A stretch of DNA of 53,739 nt from Microvirga sesbaniae (GCF_025460805.1 NZ_JAMXFJ010000028.1:1-53739), one strand, 5' to 3'; shown: positions 41,542 through 50,090, counted from the first letter of the stretch. Notes: generated from the sequence alone by a model not told the origin. A program made the numbers and translations.

Positions 41542-42322
41542 CGGGGTCGGACTCCGCATCAAGATAAAGCGTGCAGTGGGCCTGCTGACGCAGGATGCTG
41601 GCCGGGCAGCTAGTCGCTACGGGCCCATAGAGGCTCCGACGAACGGCATCCCGCTTGGCAGATCCCGGGACGATGCAGAACAGGCGATCAGCTTGCAAGA
41701 GGCGCGGTATCGTTAGCGTCAATGCTTGTTCAGGAACTTCGTCGTAACGCGCGAAGCATTGATCATCGACCTGCTGCTGGCGGCAGGTCTCATCAAGAGC
41801 GACAATCTTGACGTCAAGCTGGTCATGGAAGTCGGCTACGGGAGGGTCATTGAAAGCAATATGGCCGTTTACGCCAATGCCGAGGCAGACGATGTCGATT
41901 GGTGCCTCGGCGAGGCGAGCCGCGTAAGCCTCGGCCGCCGCAGCAGGATCCGGTTCGGGGACGATGTGATTCACCGCCGCGAAAGGGAGATGAGCAAAGA
42001 GGGCGTCGTCAAGCCAACGCGCGAAACGCTGTGGCGCATCGGCTGCAAGACCGATGTATTCATCCATGTGGAAGGCCGTTACTCGGTCCCAATCAATCTC
42101 CGGCTCCTCCCGAAGGCGGCAGAGGGCTTCAGCTTGGCTCGGTGCGGCGGCAAAAATCATTCTCACTTCCGATTGGCGGCTTAGCCGCTCTCGGAGTTCG
42201 GTCGCAATCGCGCTGGCGCTGGCGGCTCCCATCTCTACCCGCGTGCAGTAGCTCTCGATACGAAGCCGGTCAACGGTGCGATGGCTCGCTGGCGCAGGGG
42301 ACTGGGTATCAGTGTCCGTCAC
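41528..42322 (-). CDS. nagB: Glucosamine-6-phosphate deaminase
   Basis: About 264 residues, the usual NagB size. Key motifs are TAFHMDEYIGLAADAPQRF and the catalytic IVCLGIGVNGHIAFNDPPVA; the ALTLTIPRLLQADRLFCIVP and KRDAVRRSLYGPV blocks also fit. The enzyme converts glucosamine-6-phosphate to fructose-6-phosphate and ammonia. GTG 42322 is preferred because AGAGG sits just upstream and the length then fits the family; an ATG at 42391 would give a 23-residue extension that almost touches the operator. It is the first gene of the catabolic operon. Confidence 0.88.
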   Translation of the reverse strand: MTDTDTQSPAPASHRTVDRLRIESYCTRVEMGAASASAIATELRERLSRQSEVRMIFAAAPSQAEALCRLREEPEIDWDRVTAFHMDEYIGLAADAPQRFARWLDDALFAHLPFAAVNHIVPEPDPAAAAEAYAARLAEAPIDIVCLGIGVNGHIAFNDPPVADFHDQLDVKIVALDETCRQQQVDDQCFARYDEVPEQALTLTIPRLLQADRLFCIVPGSAKRDAVRRSLYGPVATSCPASILRQQAHCTLYLDAESDPDAER

Positions 42323-42402
42323 GGTAGCCTCTTGAATGCGGCGTGCCAGTTTATGAGGTGGGCTCTTGTACTCTGACTCCGACAATGGCATGAACTAAAG
42401 CC

Positions 42403-42416
42403 TGCAACCGGTTGCA
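42403..42416. promoter_or_regulatory. LacI-family operator (copy 1), between nagB and the repressor gene
   Basis: TGCAACCGGTTGCA is a perfect 14-base palindrome with a central CG. It lies between the divergent nagB operon and the repressor gene, so it could control both. A near-identical site stands before the transporter operon at 38303-38316. Confidence 0.85.
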
Positions 42417-42513
42417 TGTCAATGGGCCGATTAGGCCACCACATCCTTAGGGCAGATGTAAGAATTGTGCTCGAAGAAGGCGGCCGGTACTGGCGGTTGG
42501 TGATAGAGGGGCC

Positions 42514-43512
42514 ATGGTGAGTGAGCAGAAACAGAAGCTAACCATCAAACAGGTCGCGGAGGCAGCGGGCGTTGCTCGCTCCAGCGTCTCGCGTGCCTTT
42601 ACCCGCCCAGAGATGCTCAGCCCTGAAACGGTCAGGCGCGTCCTGGATGCTGCCGAACAGCTTGGCTATGTGCCCAACCAGACGGCCCGCGCCCTGAGTA
42701 CAGGGCGCCATGGGAACGTTGCGCTGATTGTTCCTGACATTGCCAATCCGTTCTTCCCGCCACTGATCCGGGCGGCCCAAATGGAGGCTGATCGGTCGAA
42801 TTTTTGTGTGTTCCTCGGCAATTCGGATGAAGATCCAAAGCAGGAGGACAAACTCGTGGGCCGCTTCGTAGGCCAAGTCGAGGGGCTCATCCTCGCCTCA
42901 TCGCGCTTGTCAGACGAACGCATCCGAGCCCATGCTGCTCAGCGGCCCTTAGTTCTGATCAATAGGGATGTCGATGGTATTCCTCGTGTTCTGATCGATA
43001 GCGGCTCTGGTGTGCGCGAGGCGGTGGCCCATCTGGCGGAACTCGGCCATCAGCATATCGTCTATGTCGCGGGACCGGCAACATCATGGTCGAACAAGCA
43101 GCGCCGGTTCGCCGCGCGTAAGTCGGCTGAGCGCCTAGGGCTGAAAGTCGACATAGTAGCCGCCATCGTACCAAGCTACGATGCTGGGCGTGAGGCTGTA
43201 GCGGCGATCACAGCTACAGGAGCTACGGCTGCGATTGCATTCGATGATCTGACGGCGCAGGGAATTCTCGCTGGACTGGCGGATCGAAATATCAGTGTCC
43301 CTGGCCAGTTCGGCGTTGTCGGGTGTGACGATGTACTCGGCGCCGCCACCTATCCGTCTCTGACAACCGTTTCGAACCGGTCCGTGGAGGCTGGAAAGGC
43401 AGCGCTGTCCCTCCTCCTCGAGTTGCTGCAAAGCCAATCACCCCGTGACATTCGCTATGTGCTGGATACTCACTTGGTGGTCCGTAACACAACTGTTGGC
43501 CACAAAGAGTGA
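42514..43512 (+). CDS. LacI-family transcriptional regulator of the amino-sugar locus
   Basis: A 332-residue LacI/GalR protein. The N-terminal helix-turn-helix is LTIKQVAEAAGVARSSVSRA, with the hinge helix in YVPNQTARALSTGR. The periplasmic-binding-like core has ALIVPDIANPFFPPLIRAAQ, GLILASSRLSDERIR, GHQHIVYVAGPATSWSNKQR and FGVVGCDDVLGAATYPSLTT. An amino-sugar phosphate is the likely inducer. The gene is divergent from nagB, and the palindrome at 42403 lies between them. It probably represses both catabolic units. Confidence 0.9.
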   Translation: MVSEQKQKLTIKQVAEAAGVARSSVSRAFTRPEMLSPETVRRVLDAAEQLGYVPNQTARALSTGRHGNVALIVPDIANPFFPPLIRAAQMEADRSNFCVFLGNSDEDPKQEDKLVGRFVGQVEGLILASSRLSDERIRAHAAQRPLVLINRDVDGIPRVLIDSGSGVREAVAHLAELGHQHIVYVAGPATSWSNKQRRFAARKSAERLGLKVDIVAAIVPSYDAGREAVAAITATGATAAIAFDDLTAQGILAGLADRNISVPGQFGVVGCDDVLGAATYPSLTTVSNRSVEAGKAALSLLLELLQSQSPRDIRYVLDTHLVVRNTTVGHKE

Positions 43513-43570
43513 CGGAAAGGCTCTGCTACTCGACAGGTGCGAGGGAAGGTCTCGATTATAACGTAACAAC

Positions 43571-45178
43571 TGTGATTGCAAGGTAGAAATGTCGTTGTTT
43601 GTGCCAAATAGAAATGTCAGTGAAGTCTAGCTGGAGCTATGGGGTACAAGCTGGGATCTGATCCTTGCCCAGCTGGCCAGGGTTGCTGGGCAAGGATCAG
43701 ATCCCATTCCAGATATTACAATGAACCCGATGGGTGGAGCTGGAAAAGACCATTGAATTCTGGCCGGGCGGAGCCGCATCAGCCGTCCGCTCATGAGCCT
43801 TAAACATGTGCCGATCACCTTGGCCACGCCGCCGGGGGGCCTTGGCGGAACGCTTCTCATCTCGCTCCTGCTGGATTTGCGCCACATAGGCCAGCGCCGT
43901 ACTCAAGCGTTTGTTCTCCACAATGGCCGCCTGGGTGACCCGCCGCAGCTTGTCGTAGGTGCGGTAGGGCAGATCAAGGCCTTTGTGGCGGATGGCCAGT
44001 CGTCCATCAGGGTAATCGAACACTGTAACCCGCTGGCGGGCGAGGGGACGGGTGATCTCGTTCGGCTCGAGTATGAACAGCACCTTGTCGTACTGGAGCG
44101 TCAGGTTGTGGGTGACCTTGCGCTCCTCCTTCCAGGCAAAGGCATCATCGAGATTGTCATGGGGCGCCAGCGGCCGATGGAGGTTCCTCGGATCAGAGGG
44201 TGCGCAGGCAAAGCGCGCGTTGTGATCCTCCATAAACCTCGGCACAAACGCGTTGGCGGCGTCAATCGTTGAAATCCCCTCCAGGCGCATCTCCTTGATC
44301 AGACGATCCTGCAGCGTCTGGTTGGCCCGCTCCACCCGGCCCTTCGCCTGGCTCGTGTTGGCGCACAGAATATCAATGTTGAGCTCATGCAGGGCCCGTC
44401 CGAACTGGGTCATGCCGTCACCCCCACGAGCGTCCGTGTGACTGACCCGGAAGACCGCATGCTTGTCCGAATAGAAGGCGACGGGTTTGCCATGCCTCTC
44501 AAGGTACTGGCGCGTGGCATGGAAGTAGTCAAAGGTCGACTCGCTGGCGACAAACCGGAGGTGCATCAGCCGGCTCGTGGCATCGTCGATAAAGACCAGC
44601 AAGGTGCAGCGAGGGCCGCGGTTCTCAAACCAGTGGTGATCGGAGCCGTCGATCTGGATCAGTTCGCCCAGGCATTCGCGCCGGGTGCGAGGCTGATGAA
44701 TGGGCTTGTAGCGCTGCTTGCGATCCTTCCAGAGCCCGGCCGCCATCATCCATTTGCGCAGGGTCTCACGCCCGACATGCAGATCGTGGCGCTCGGCCAG
44801 CTTCTCACAAGCAAGGGTCGGGCCGAAATCCTGATAGTGCGTCCGCACCAAAGCCACGACCGTCTCTTGCAGGGCCGGATGATGGCGCCGGTTGCTGGGG
44901 CGACCACGCTTGCGCGAGACAAGACCCGGCGCTCCGTGCTGTCGGAACCGCCTCAGGAGCCGCCATGCCTGGCGCTCGGTCAGACGCAGCATCTGCGCGG
45001 CCTGACGAGCGGTGAGGCGGCCTTCAGCGAAATCCATGACCACCGTTAACCGGTTCAATTCTGCTTGGCTCATACAAATGACCGTCATCGCCCAGCCGCC
45101 TCGTGGATCGTGGGAACGATCCCAAGGCTGACATCTCTAAATGGCAGGGCACTGACATCTGTATATGGCAGCTACACA
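43571..45178 (-). mobile_element. ISNCY-type insertion sequence
   Basis: A 1.6-kb element with a single transposase. The ends are imperfect inverted repeats of about 50 bases (43571-43620 and 45128-45178). Both begin TGTG on their own strand and contain two ATGTC motifs each (GAAATGTC/GATGTC). I saw no target duplication next to these ends: the flanks are CAAC and CGAA. It sits between the lacI gene and recombinase copy B, 20 bases from the latter's edge motif. Confidence 0.75.
43697..45073 (-). CDS. ISNCY-family transposase
   Basis: About 458 residues. The N-terminal helix-turn-helix region is SQAELNRLTVVMDFAEGRLT, then ARQAAQMLRLTERQAWRLLR and KRGRPSNRRHH. The DDE catalytic core has IQIDGSDHHWFENRG (first Asp), LLVFIDDATSRLMHLRF, the second Asp in VAFYSDKHAVF and the Glu in KGRVERANQTLQDRLIKEMR. 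I chose ATG 45073, where family members normally begin; ATG 45088 is also in frame. No frameshift or internal stop is seen, so the element may be active. Confidence 0.88.
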   Translation of the reverse strand: MSQAELNRLTVVMDFAEGRLTARQAAQMLRLTERQAWRLLRRFRQHGAPGLVSRKRGRPSNRRHHPALQETVVALVRTHYQDFGPTLACEKLAERHDLHVGRETLRKWMMAAGLWKDRKQRYKPIHQPRTRRECLGELIQIDGSDHHWFENRGPRCTLLVFIDDATSRLMHLRFVASESTFDYFHATRQYLERHGKPVAFYSDKHAVFRVSHTDARGGDGMTQFGRALHELNIDILCANTSQAKGRVERANQTLQDRLIKEMRLEGISTIDAANAFVPRFMEDHNARFACAPSDPRNLHRPLAPHDNLDDAFAWKEERKVTHNLTLQYDKVLFILEPNEITRPLARQRVTVFDYPDGRLAIRHKGLDLPYRTYDKLRRVTQAAIVENKRLSTALAYVAQIQQERDEKRSAKAPRRRGQGDRHMFKAHERTADAAPPGQNSMVFSSSTHRVHCNIWNGI

Positions 45179-45198
45179 CGAAATTCGCATAATAAGCA

Positions 45199-45213
45199 TT
45201 TTGACAAGAAGTC
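45199..45213 (+). repeat. 15-base edge motif TTTTGACAAGAAGTC, copy 3
   Basis: It lies 43 bases upstream of recombinase copy B's GTG/ATG region and opens the sequence shared with the copy A locus (followed in both by GGTAACCGGTGCC). Confidence 0.6.
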
Positions 45214-45255
45214 GGTAACCGGTGCCGTGGCAGGGTGCTCCCGCAGGAGGATCCT

Positions 45256-46251
45256 ATGCGCACCAACCAGCGGCTGGCCCAGCTCTGGCTCGACGCCCTG
45301 GCCACCGAACTCGGGGCCTCGGCCGGCACCATCGCCACCTACACCGATGATCTCACCTGCTATCTCACCTGGCTGGAGGAACACCACCTCGGCCTGGACG
45401 AGGTCGGCCTGGAGCAGATCCGGGACTACATCGCCGGTCTCGGTGGGCGCGGCTACGCCGGCTCGACCATCGCCCGCAGGATCACCGTGGCGCGCGGCTT
45501 GCACAAGTTCCTGATCGCCGAGGAGCTCGGCTCGCGCGATCCCACCGCCCATCTCACTGCCATGAAGCGGTCGCGCAAGCTGCCGTTCGTCCTCTCCATC
45601 GCCGAGACGGAGGCCCTGCTCAAGACTGCCCATGCCCTTGCGGCGGATCCCTCGGTGGGGCTCTACCGGCAGGCCGGCTATGCCCGACGCGCGGCCCTGT
45701 TCGAGACGCTCTATGCCTCGGGCATGCGCATCAGTGAAGCTTTGTCCCTGCCCGCCGATGCCGCGCCCGCGGGCACCCGCATGCTGCTGGTGCGCGGCAA
45801 GGGCGACAAGCAGCGCCTGGTGCCGCTGCATGGGCGGGCGATTGAGGCCATCGCCCTCTGGCAGCGGCTGGCTGCGGCCTATGCCGGCGGAGCGCCCTCC
45901 CCCTGGCTGTTCCACCCGGTGCGCCATGGCGCTAAGGCGCTCACGCGCCAGGCGGCCCTGCTGGAGATCAAGGAGGCGGCGCTGGCGGCAGGGCTGTCGA
46001 GCCCCGAGCGGGTCTCCCCGCACGTGCTGCGCCATGCCTTTGCCACCCACATGCATGCCGGCGGTACCGACCTGCGCGTGCTGCAGGAGCTGCTGGGACA
46101 TGCCGGCATCGAGACCACCCAGATCTACACTCACCTCGACACCTCCCGCCTCCACCACATGGTCCGAGACCTCCACCCGCTCAATGAGGGGCAGGAGCAG
46201 GATGAGCATCCAACTCTGCTTGGGAACACAGCTGTGCCAGTACAGTCCTGA
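45256..46251 (+). CDS. Tyrosine recombinase, copy B (probably intact)
   Basis: About 331 residues, almost the same as copy A at 13940 but in the opposite orientation. The active site is complete: Arg in YASGMRISEAL, Lys in VRGKGDKQRLVPL, HVLRHAFATHMH, LLGHAGIETT and Tyr in QIYTHLDT. ATG 45256 has AGGAGG 6 bases upstream, the start that copy A has lost. Similarity to copy A ends near 46182; the C-terminal tail (EGQEQDEHPTLLGNTAVPVQ) is therefore recruited from the insertion site. The product should cut and rejoin DNA, probably for its own element. Confidence 0.88.
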   Translation: MRTNQRLAQLWLDALATELGASAGTIATYTDDLTCYLTWLEEHHLGLDEVGLEQIRDYIAGLGGRGYAGSTIARRITVARGLHKFLIAEELGSRDPTAHLTAMKRSRKLPFVLSIAETEALLKTAHALAADPSVGLYRQAGYARRAALFETLYASGMRISEALSLPADAAPAGTRMLLVRGKGDKQRLVPLHGRAIEAIALWQRLAAAYAGGAPSPWLFHPVRHGAKALTRQAALLEIKEAALAAGLSSPERVSPHVLRHAFATHMHAGGTDLRVLQELLGHAGIETTQIYTHLDTSRLHHMVRDLHPLNEGQEQDEHPTLLGNTAVPVQS

Positions 46252-46302
46252 CGCCGGCGTGTGGTAGAATAGGTGCGGGACCGGCAATCTGAGAGGCGCG
46301 CG

Positions 46303-46640
46303 ATGATCCGAGCTTCCTGCCATACCGCCGACAATGCCTAGCCCTCGAGTTTGACGCGACGCAATGGTTTGTCGAGGCTGACTGGCAGAGCCTTCTGCAC
46401 CTGGCCGGGCAGGGCTGGTCCAGCACCTGGGTTGCCGACGCCCTTGAGACCCGTCCGGGCTATGAGGGTCTCCATCAACTCGTCAGCTATGCCGCTACCC
46501 GGCTGCGGGAGGAATCGCTCGAGGATCCCACCTGGGCAGCGCTCGATTGCAGCATCAACCAGTCTGACGCGATGCACTGGCTGGCCGACAATAGACCGGA
46601 GATCGCGGCAATGATCCAAGACCAACACAAGCCTTGGTAA
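46303..46640 (+). pseudogene. Frameshifted gene of unknown function
   Basis: From ATG 46303 the frame reads MIRASCHTADNA and then stops at TAG 46339-46341. One base out of phase, a clearly coding frame continues: LEFDATQWFVEADWQSLLHL, AGQGWSSTWVADALETRPGY, ATRLREESLEDPTWAALDCS, then a TAA at 46638. Loss of a single base near 46338 would explain it. The repaired protein would be about 113 residues. It lies directly downstream of recombinase copy B. The family is not known to me. Confidence 0.6.
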
Positions 46641-46874
46641 TTCATCGCATCCAAGCAGATCTGTGCGCCTCTGCGGTCACTCTGACTGTTGGCCAGAGCG
46701 AGGTTGTTTGGCAGCTGGCCCATAGGAATACGGCTATGGTCGGCATGCTCATAAAGCATAACCTACTTACCCTATCATCACTCCCAGATTGGGTATTCCG
46801 AACCCATATAAGCTCTATCACAGACAATCAGAAATTCCTCGACAGTCGAGGCAGTTAGCACCTAAAGGCATGGC
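46641..46874. other. No gene seen
   Basis: A 230-base stretch with one weak frame (46634-46858, 74 residues) that has no family resemblance. It may contain the promoter of the DUF1127 gene. Confidence 0.4.
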
Positions 46875-47033
46875 ATGTTCGTAACTTATATCCTCTCCCA
46901 AATCCGCGCGTATCTACGTTATCGCGAGACAGTTCGTGAACTGTCGCAGCTTGGTGATCGTGAGCTCAGCGATCTTGGCATCGTCCGGTACGACATTCAC
47001 GCCGTTGCGCGCACTTCGGCTGCTGCAGCCTAA
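46875..47033 (+). CDS. DUF1127 small protein
   Basis: A 52-residue protein with the DUF1127 signature: YLRYRETVRELSQLGDRELS followed by DLGIVRYDIHAVAR. Such small basic proteins are common in alphaproteobacteria, and some family members bind RNA and affect phosphate or nitrogen stress responses. It begins at ATG 46875. A terminator follows 28 bases after its stop, so it is a single-gene transcript. Confidence 0.85.
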   Translation: MFVTYILSQIRAYLRYRETVRELSQLGDRELSDLGIVRYDIHAVARTSAAAA

Positions 47034-47060
47034 CCCGTTTCAGGGTCGCAGAAAATGCTT

Positions 47061-47083
47061 AGCCCGCCCTCCGGCGGGCTTTG
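47061..47083 (+). terminator. Terminator of the DUF1127 gene
   Basis: AGCCCGCC (47061-47068) pairs with GGCGGGCT (47073-47080) around a short loop and is followed by TTT. It matches a rho-independent hairpin with a short U-run. Confidence 0.7.
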
Positions 47084-47301
47084 GCGGTTCTAGAACTCGC
47101 GGAGGGGGGTTAAAGCCCTAAAGCCCTGCACCTGCAAAATTATTTCTGAGCACGTCGTGGACTCCGCTTTGATCAACTCTCGCTTGTCGTCCACTGGTCG
47201 TCGTGTGCTAAAGAGGCCCAGAATCGCTCATTCGGGCTCCTCTGAGCCCCTCTCCGCTCAAGCCTCCAAGCCCCGGATCATTCAAAGCTTCGAATTTTAC
47301 G

Positions 47302-48633
47302 ATGAAAGCTGACCTCTTCTCCAACGCTCAGGAGCAGCGCCCCAAACCGCTTGCCGCCGAGATCCGCCCGCAAACGCTCGATGAGCTCATCGGGCAGCAG
47401 CATGTTCTGGGACCAGGCGGGCCCTTGCGGCGGCGTGTCCAGGCCGGGCGTCTAGGCACGGTTATCCTCTTCGGCCCGCCAGGCGTTGGCAAGACCACGA
47501 TCGCCCGCGCGATCGGCCAGGAGATGCAGAAGGAGTTCCGTTCTCTTCATCCCGCCAGCAGCAACGTTGCCGACATCAAGGCTGTGGCTCAAGAGGCTCA
47601 GGCCAAGGACATCTTGGTGTTCATCGACGAGATCCATCGCTTCAGCAGCGCGCAGCAGGATTATCTCCTCGATCTGACCGAGACCGGCACCTTCGACCTG
47701 ATAGCTGCCACCACCGGCAATCCGTATCACGTCCTCACCCCGGCGCTTGTCTCCCGCGCATCCATTTTCCAGCTGGAGCTGCACTCGCTGGAGGACCTAC
47801 GCCAAGTCGTGGAGCGCGGGGTCGCCTTTCTCATGAGCCACAAGGATCTGAACGTCCACCTTGATGAGGATGCCATGAAGCAGCTCACGGGCCGGGCCGG
47901 AGGTGACGCCCGTCGCGTGTTGAACGCCCTTGAGACCTTGGTGCTCGGATCTTCCCCCGGCTCAACCGTCCCAATCACCGGAGCCATGGTGAACGAGGTC
48001 TATCAAGCCTCTCCCCTGCCCTTCGATCGTAAAGGCGACTATCACTACGACACGATCTCGGCCTTCATCAAATCGATGCGCGGATCTGATCCGGACGCCA
48101 CCCTCTATTGGCTGGCCCGCCTGATCCATTCCGGAGAGGATCCCCGCTTCATTGCCCGCCGCATTCTCATCCACGCTTCGGAGGATGTAGGCCTTGCCGA
48201 TAATACCGCCCTGCAGACTGCGGCGGCGGCTCTCACGGCCGTCCAGCACGTTGGCTACCCTGAAGCCCAGATCGTGCTCGCCCATGCAGCCTTGCATATC
48301 GCCCGGGCCCCGAAGTCAAACTCAGCTTGCCGCGGCATCGGTATGGCGATGGCTTACGTCAAATCCCAGCCGATGATCCCGGTTCCTCCGCACCTGCGGG
48401 ACGGGCACTATGCCGGAGCGGCCAAACTGGGCCACGTGGGCTACCGGTTCCCGCATGATGATCCGCGTGGCTGGGTTGAGCAGACTTACTCTCCTGGGAT
48501 CCAACCCGGTCAGTTCTATAAGAGCGATGGTCGGGGCGGTCAGACGTTCGAGGCGCGAGCCGATGCCTGGTGGGAGCGTGTCACCGGCCAGCCGCAACCA
48601 CGGCAATGGCAGGAAGAGTCCGGCAGCAGTTGA
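47302..48633 (+). CDS. rarA: Replication-associated recombination protein A (RarA/MgsA)
   Basis: A 443-residue AAA+ ATPase. Motifs are AAEIRPQTLDELIGQQHVLG, Walker A in LFGPPGVGKTTIARAIGQE, Walker B in DILVFIDEIHRFSSAQQDYL, sensor 1 IAATTGNPYHVLTPALVSRA and the C-terminal tetramerisation part (YDTISAFIKSMRGSDPDATL, YWLARLIHSGEDPRFIARRI). RarA acts at stalled replication forks. Family members usually have NP.FE..PAL.SR at sensor 1; here it is NPYHVLTPALVSR, a mild variant. The copy may be extra to a chromosomal one. It starts at ATG 47302. Confidence 0.9.
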   Translation: MKADLFSNAQEQRPKPLAAEIRPQTLDELIGQQHVLGPGGPLRRRVQAGRLGTVILFGPPGVGKTTIARAIGQEMQKEFRSLHPASSNVADIKAVAQEAQAKDILVFIDEIHRFSSAQQDYLLDLTETGTFDLIAATTGNPYHVLTPALVSRASIFQLELHSLEDLRQVVERGVAFLMSHKDLNVHLDEDAMKQLTGRAGGDARRVLNALETLVLGSSPGSTVPITGAMVNEVYQASPLPFDRKGDYHYDTISAFIKSMRGSDPDATLYWLARLIHSGEDPRFIARRILIHASEDVGLADNTALQTAAAALTAVQHVGYPEAQIVLAHAALHIARAPKSNSACRGIGMAMAYVKSQPMIPVPPHLRDGHYAGAAKLGHVGYRFPHDDPRGWVEQTYSPGIQPGQFYKSDGRGGQTFEARADAWWERVTGQPQPRQWQEESGSS

Positions 48634-48703
48634 TGAGAAACCTGGGATAGGGCCGCACCCGCACCCGCATGGTAGGAGAGACGCAATCCAGTGGCGAAGC
48701 ACG

Positions 48704-48982
48704 ATGAGCGCTGAACCTTTCGAAACCATTCCAGCTTGGCGGATCGCACGGTTGAGGACGGCCTTGCGCGATGCGGAGCAGCGTGGCGCAGACCCAGATG
48801 ATGACGGTCAAGATCTCTACCATCGCGCCCTCCAGCGTCGCTTCGCTTTGGCTCGAGAACGCGCCACGCATGGGCCAGAGCGGGCCTCCAGACCAAAGAC
48901 CACGCGGAAAGGCCGCAGTTTCCCGCACCTGAAACTGGTCATCATCTGGCGCGCTATCCTGAGCTGCCGCCCCGACGCTTAG
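48704..48982 (+). CDS. Possible small protein, 92 residues
   Basis: The frame starts at ATG 48704 (SAEPFETIPAWRIARLRTAL, then RDAEQRGADPDDDGQDLYHR), which looks protein-like, and ends in a basic segment (KTTRKGRSFPHLKLVIIW). No family is recognised. After its TAG the same frame continues with coding-like sequence to 49168. Confidence 0.4.
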   Translation: MSAEPFETIPAWRIARLRTALRDAEQRGADPDDDGQDLYHRALQRRFALARERATHGPERASRPKTTRKGRSFPHLKLVIIWRAILSCRPDA

Positions 48983-49168
48983 AGGCAGGGCGATGCGGCG
49001 CCGTTTGGTAGCATTCGCAGGGCGCATGATCAGGCTGTCGCGGCGTGCCGCGCCGGCGGCCTTGCACCACCGCGTTATCGCACTGTCTACGTCCTGTGGC
49101 ATCGCGGCGTACCGCCGGCGGACGTCGTGGTGGCGTTGCGAGATGGATCTACAACTCCGAAGGAGTAA
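48983..49168 (+). pseudogene. Coding-like segment without a start codon
   Basis: In the same frame as the preceding gene and directly after its TAG, the sequence reads AHDQAVAACRAGGLAPPRYR, then TVYVLWHRGVPPADVVVALR and a TAA at 49166-49168. No ATG, GTG or TTG precedes this in frame. Either a stop was gained inside one longer gene of about 155 codons, or this is a remnant. The family is unknown. Confidence 0.3.
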
Positions 49169-49173
49169 CGAAC

Positions 49174-49818
49174 TTACCAGATTGCGGGATGAAGGCGCCG
49201 CTTCCAACGTTCATGCCGTGGCAGTTGAATGGTGGCGGCCTGGCGCTTGGTCAGCCTGCGCTTCACCGCTTTCGGCGCTGATGGCAAAGTCAACTCGGCC
49301 TCTGGTGGTTGCTCAAGATCAAACGCTCGCTGGGGATATTCCAGTGGCTCAACAACTGCAGAAGCCTTCCTTGTCGGCTTCCTTGCCCTGGCATTCGCTA
49401 TTGCAACCTGCACTGGCTGACCATCATGAGCCGACAGAGCCTCTGGTTCAGTCGCCATGTCAACCTGTGGCACAGCTTCGGTGATCACCGGCACATCGGA
49501 TTGTGTTGCCTTCACGTCCTCGAAGGCGCTCGTTGTCAGATCAAACTCCATCTGTTCCCGACGAGCCTCCGCTGCCGGGTCCTCGCGTCGGACCGGGTCA
49601 GCGGGCTCAGAGTTGCCCCATGGATGTTCGACGATGCTCGGCAGGATGCGTGGGACAGGAGAGGTCTCAGCAGCTGCCTGAGGCTCTTCTTTCTGGACGA
49701 TTTTGGAGGGCTCAACCGGAATTGGCACGAACAGGCTCCTAGGCGGGAGGTGATGGAGCTGACCTGGAATGCGGGACTTCTTGATCTCGATCGAAAAAGG
49801 CTTGGTGTTCCGCTTCAT
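49174..49818 (-). CDS. Unknown protein, 214 residues, basic ends and disordered middle
   Basis: The N-terminus KRNTKPFSIEIKKSRIPGQL is a short basic block found at the start of a family of uncharacterised Rhizobiales proteins, as far as I remember. The middle is Pro/Glu-rich and probably disordered. The C-terminus is basic (SAPKAVKRRLTKRQAATIQL, PRHERWKRRLHPAIW). There is no membrane helix or signal peptide. A nucleic-acid role would fit the charge pattern, but this is speculation. Confidence 0.55.
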   Translation of the reverse strand: MKRNTKPFSIEIKKSRIPGQLHHLPPRSLFVPIPVEPSKIVQKEEPQAAAETSPVPRILPSIVEHPWGNSEPADPVRREDPAAEARREQMEFDLTTSAFEDVKATQSDVPVITEAVPQVDMATEPEALSAHDGQPVQVAIANARARKPTRKASAVVEPLEYPQRAFDLEQPPEAELTLPSAPKAVKRRLTKRQAATIQLPRHERWKRRLHPAIW

Positions 49819-49904
49819 TTCTTTGCTGATTATAAACGAGGAAAGCTAGTGACCTAAGATCTCACTTGTACGGCGTCAATACCAGGAGACCACGTCATCT
49901 TCCA

Positions 49905-50090
49905 TTAGAATCGTCGTGCCTTCGAATGACTTGAGAACAGCTTCAGCGCTATTGTTTCTTCCGGGCGTCGCGTGAGCATGACCCCGTACCAAGCTAGCCA
50001 GCGGGCATAGCCGGCGGTCTGATAGAGCTAGACTTGCAGATTGTAGCGGCCTTCATGCAACCCCGTCGCCAGATAGGCCTACTTAACCAT
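49905..50090 (-). pseudogene. Decayed gene fragment with internal amber stops
   Basis: On the minus strand, a frame reads AYLATGLHEGRYNLQV, a TAG, then LYQTAGYARWLAWYGVMLTR and RPEETIALKLFSSHSKARRF before TAA at 49907-49905. A second TAG precedes AYLAT. The amino-acid pattern looks coding despite the two stops. I do not recognise the family. The rest of this 460-base gap, from 49819 to 50279, shows no gene. Confidence 0.3.

Noticed and set aside
43561..45190. Target-site duplication of the ISNCY element
   Set aside because: The bases flanking the inferred ends (CAAC and CGAA) do not match, so I could not confirm a duplication; the exact ends may be off by a few bases.
45172..46323. A 383-residue frame (and its twin at 13967-15097)
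   Set aside because: Both are antisense to the recombinase copies. Their similarity to each other comes only from the duplicated recombinase DNA.
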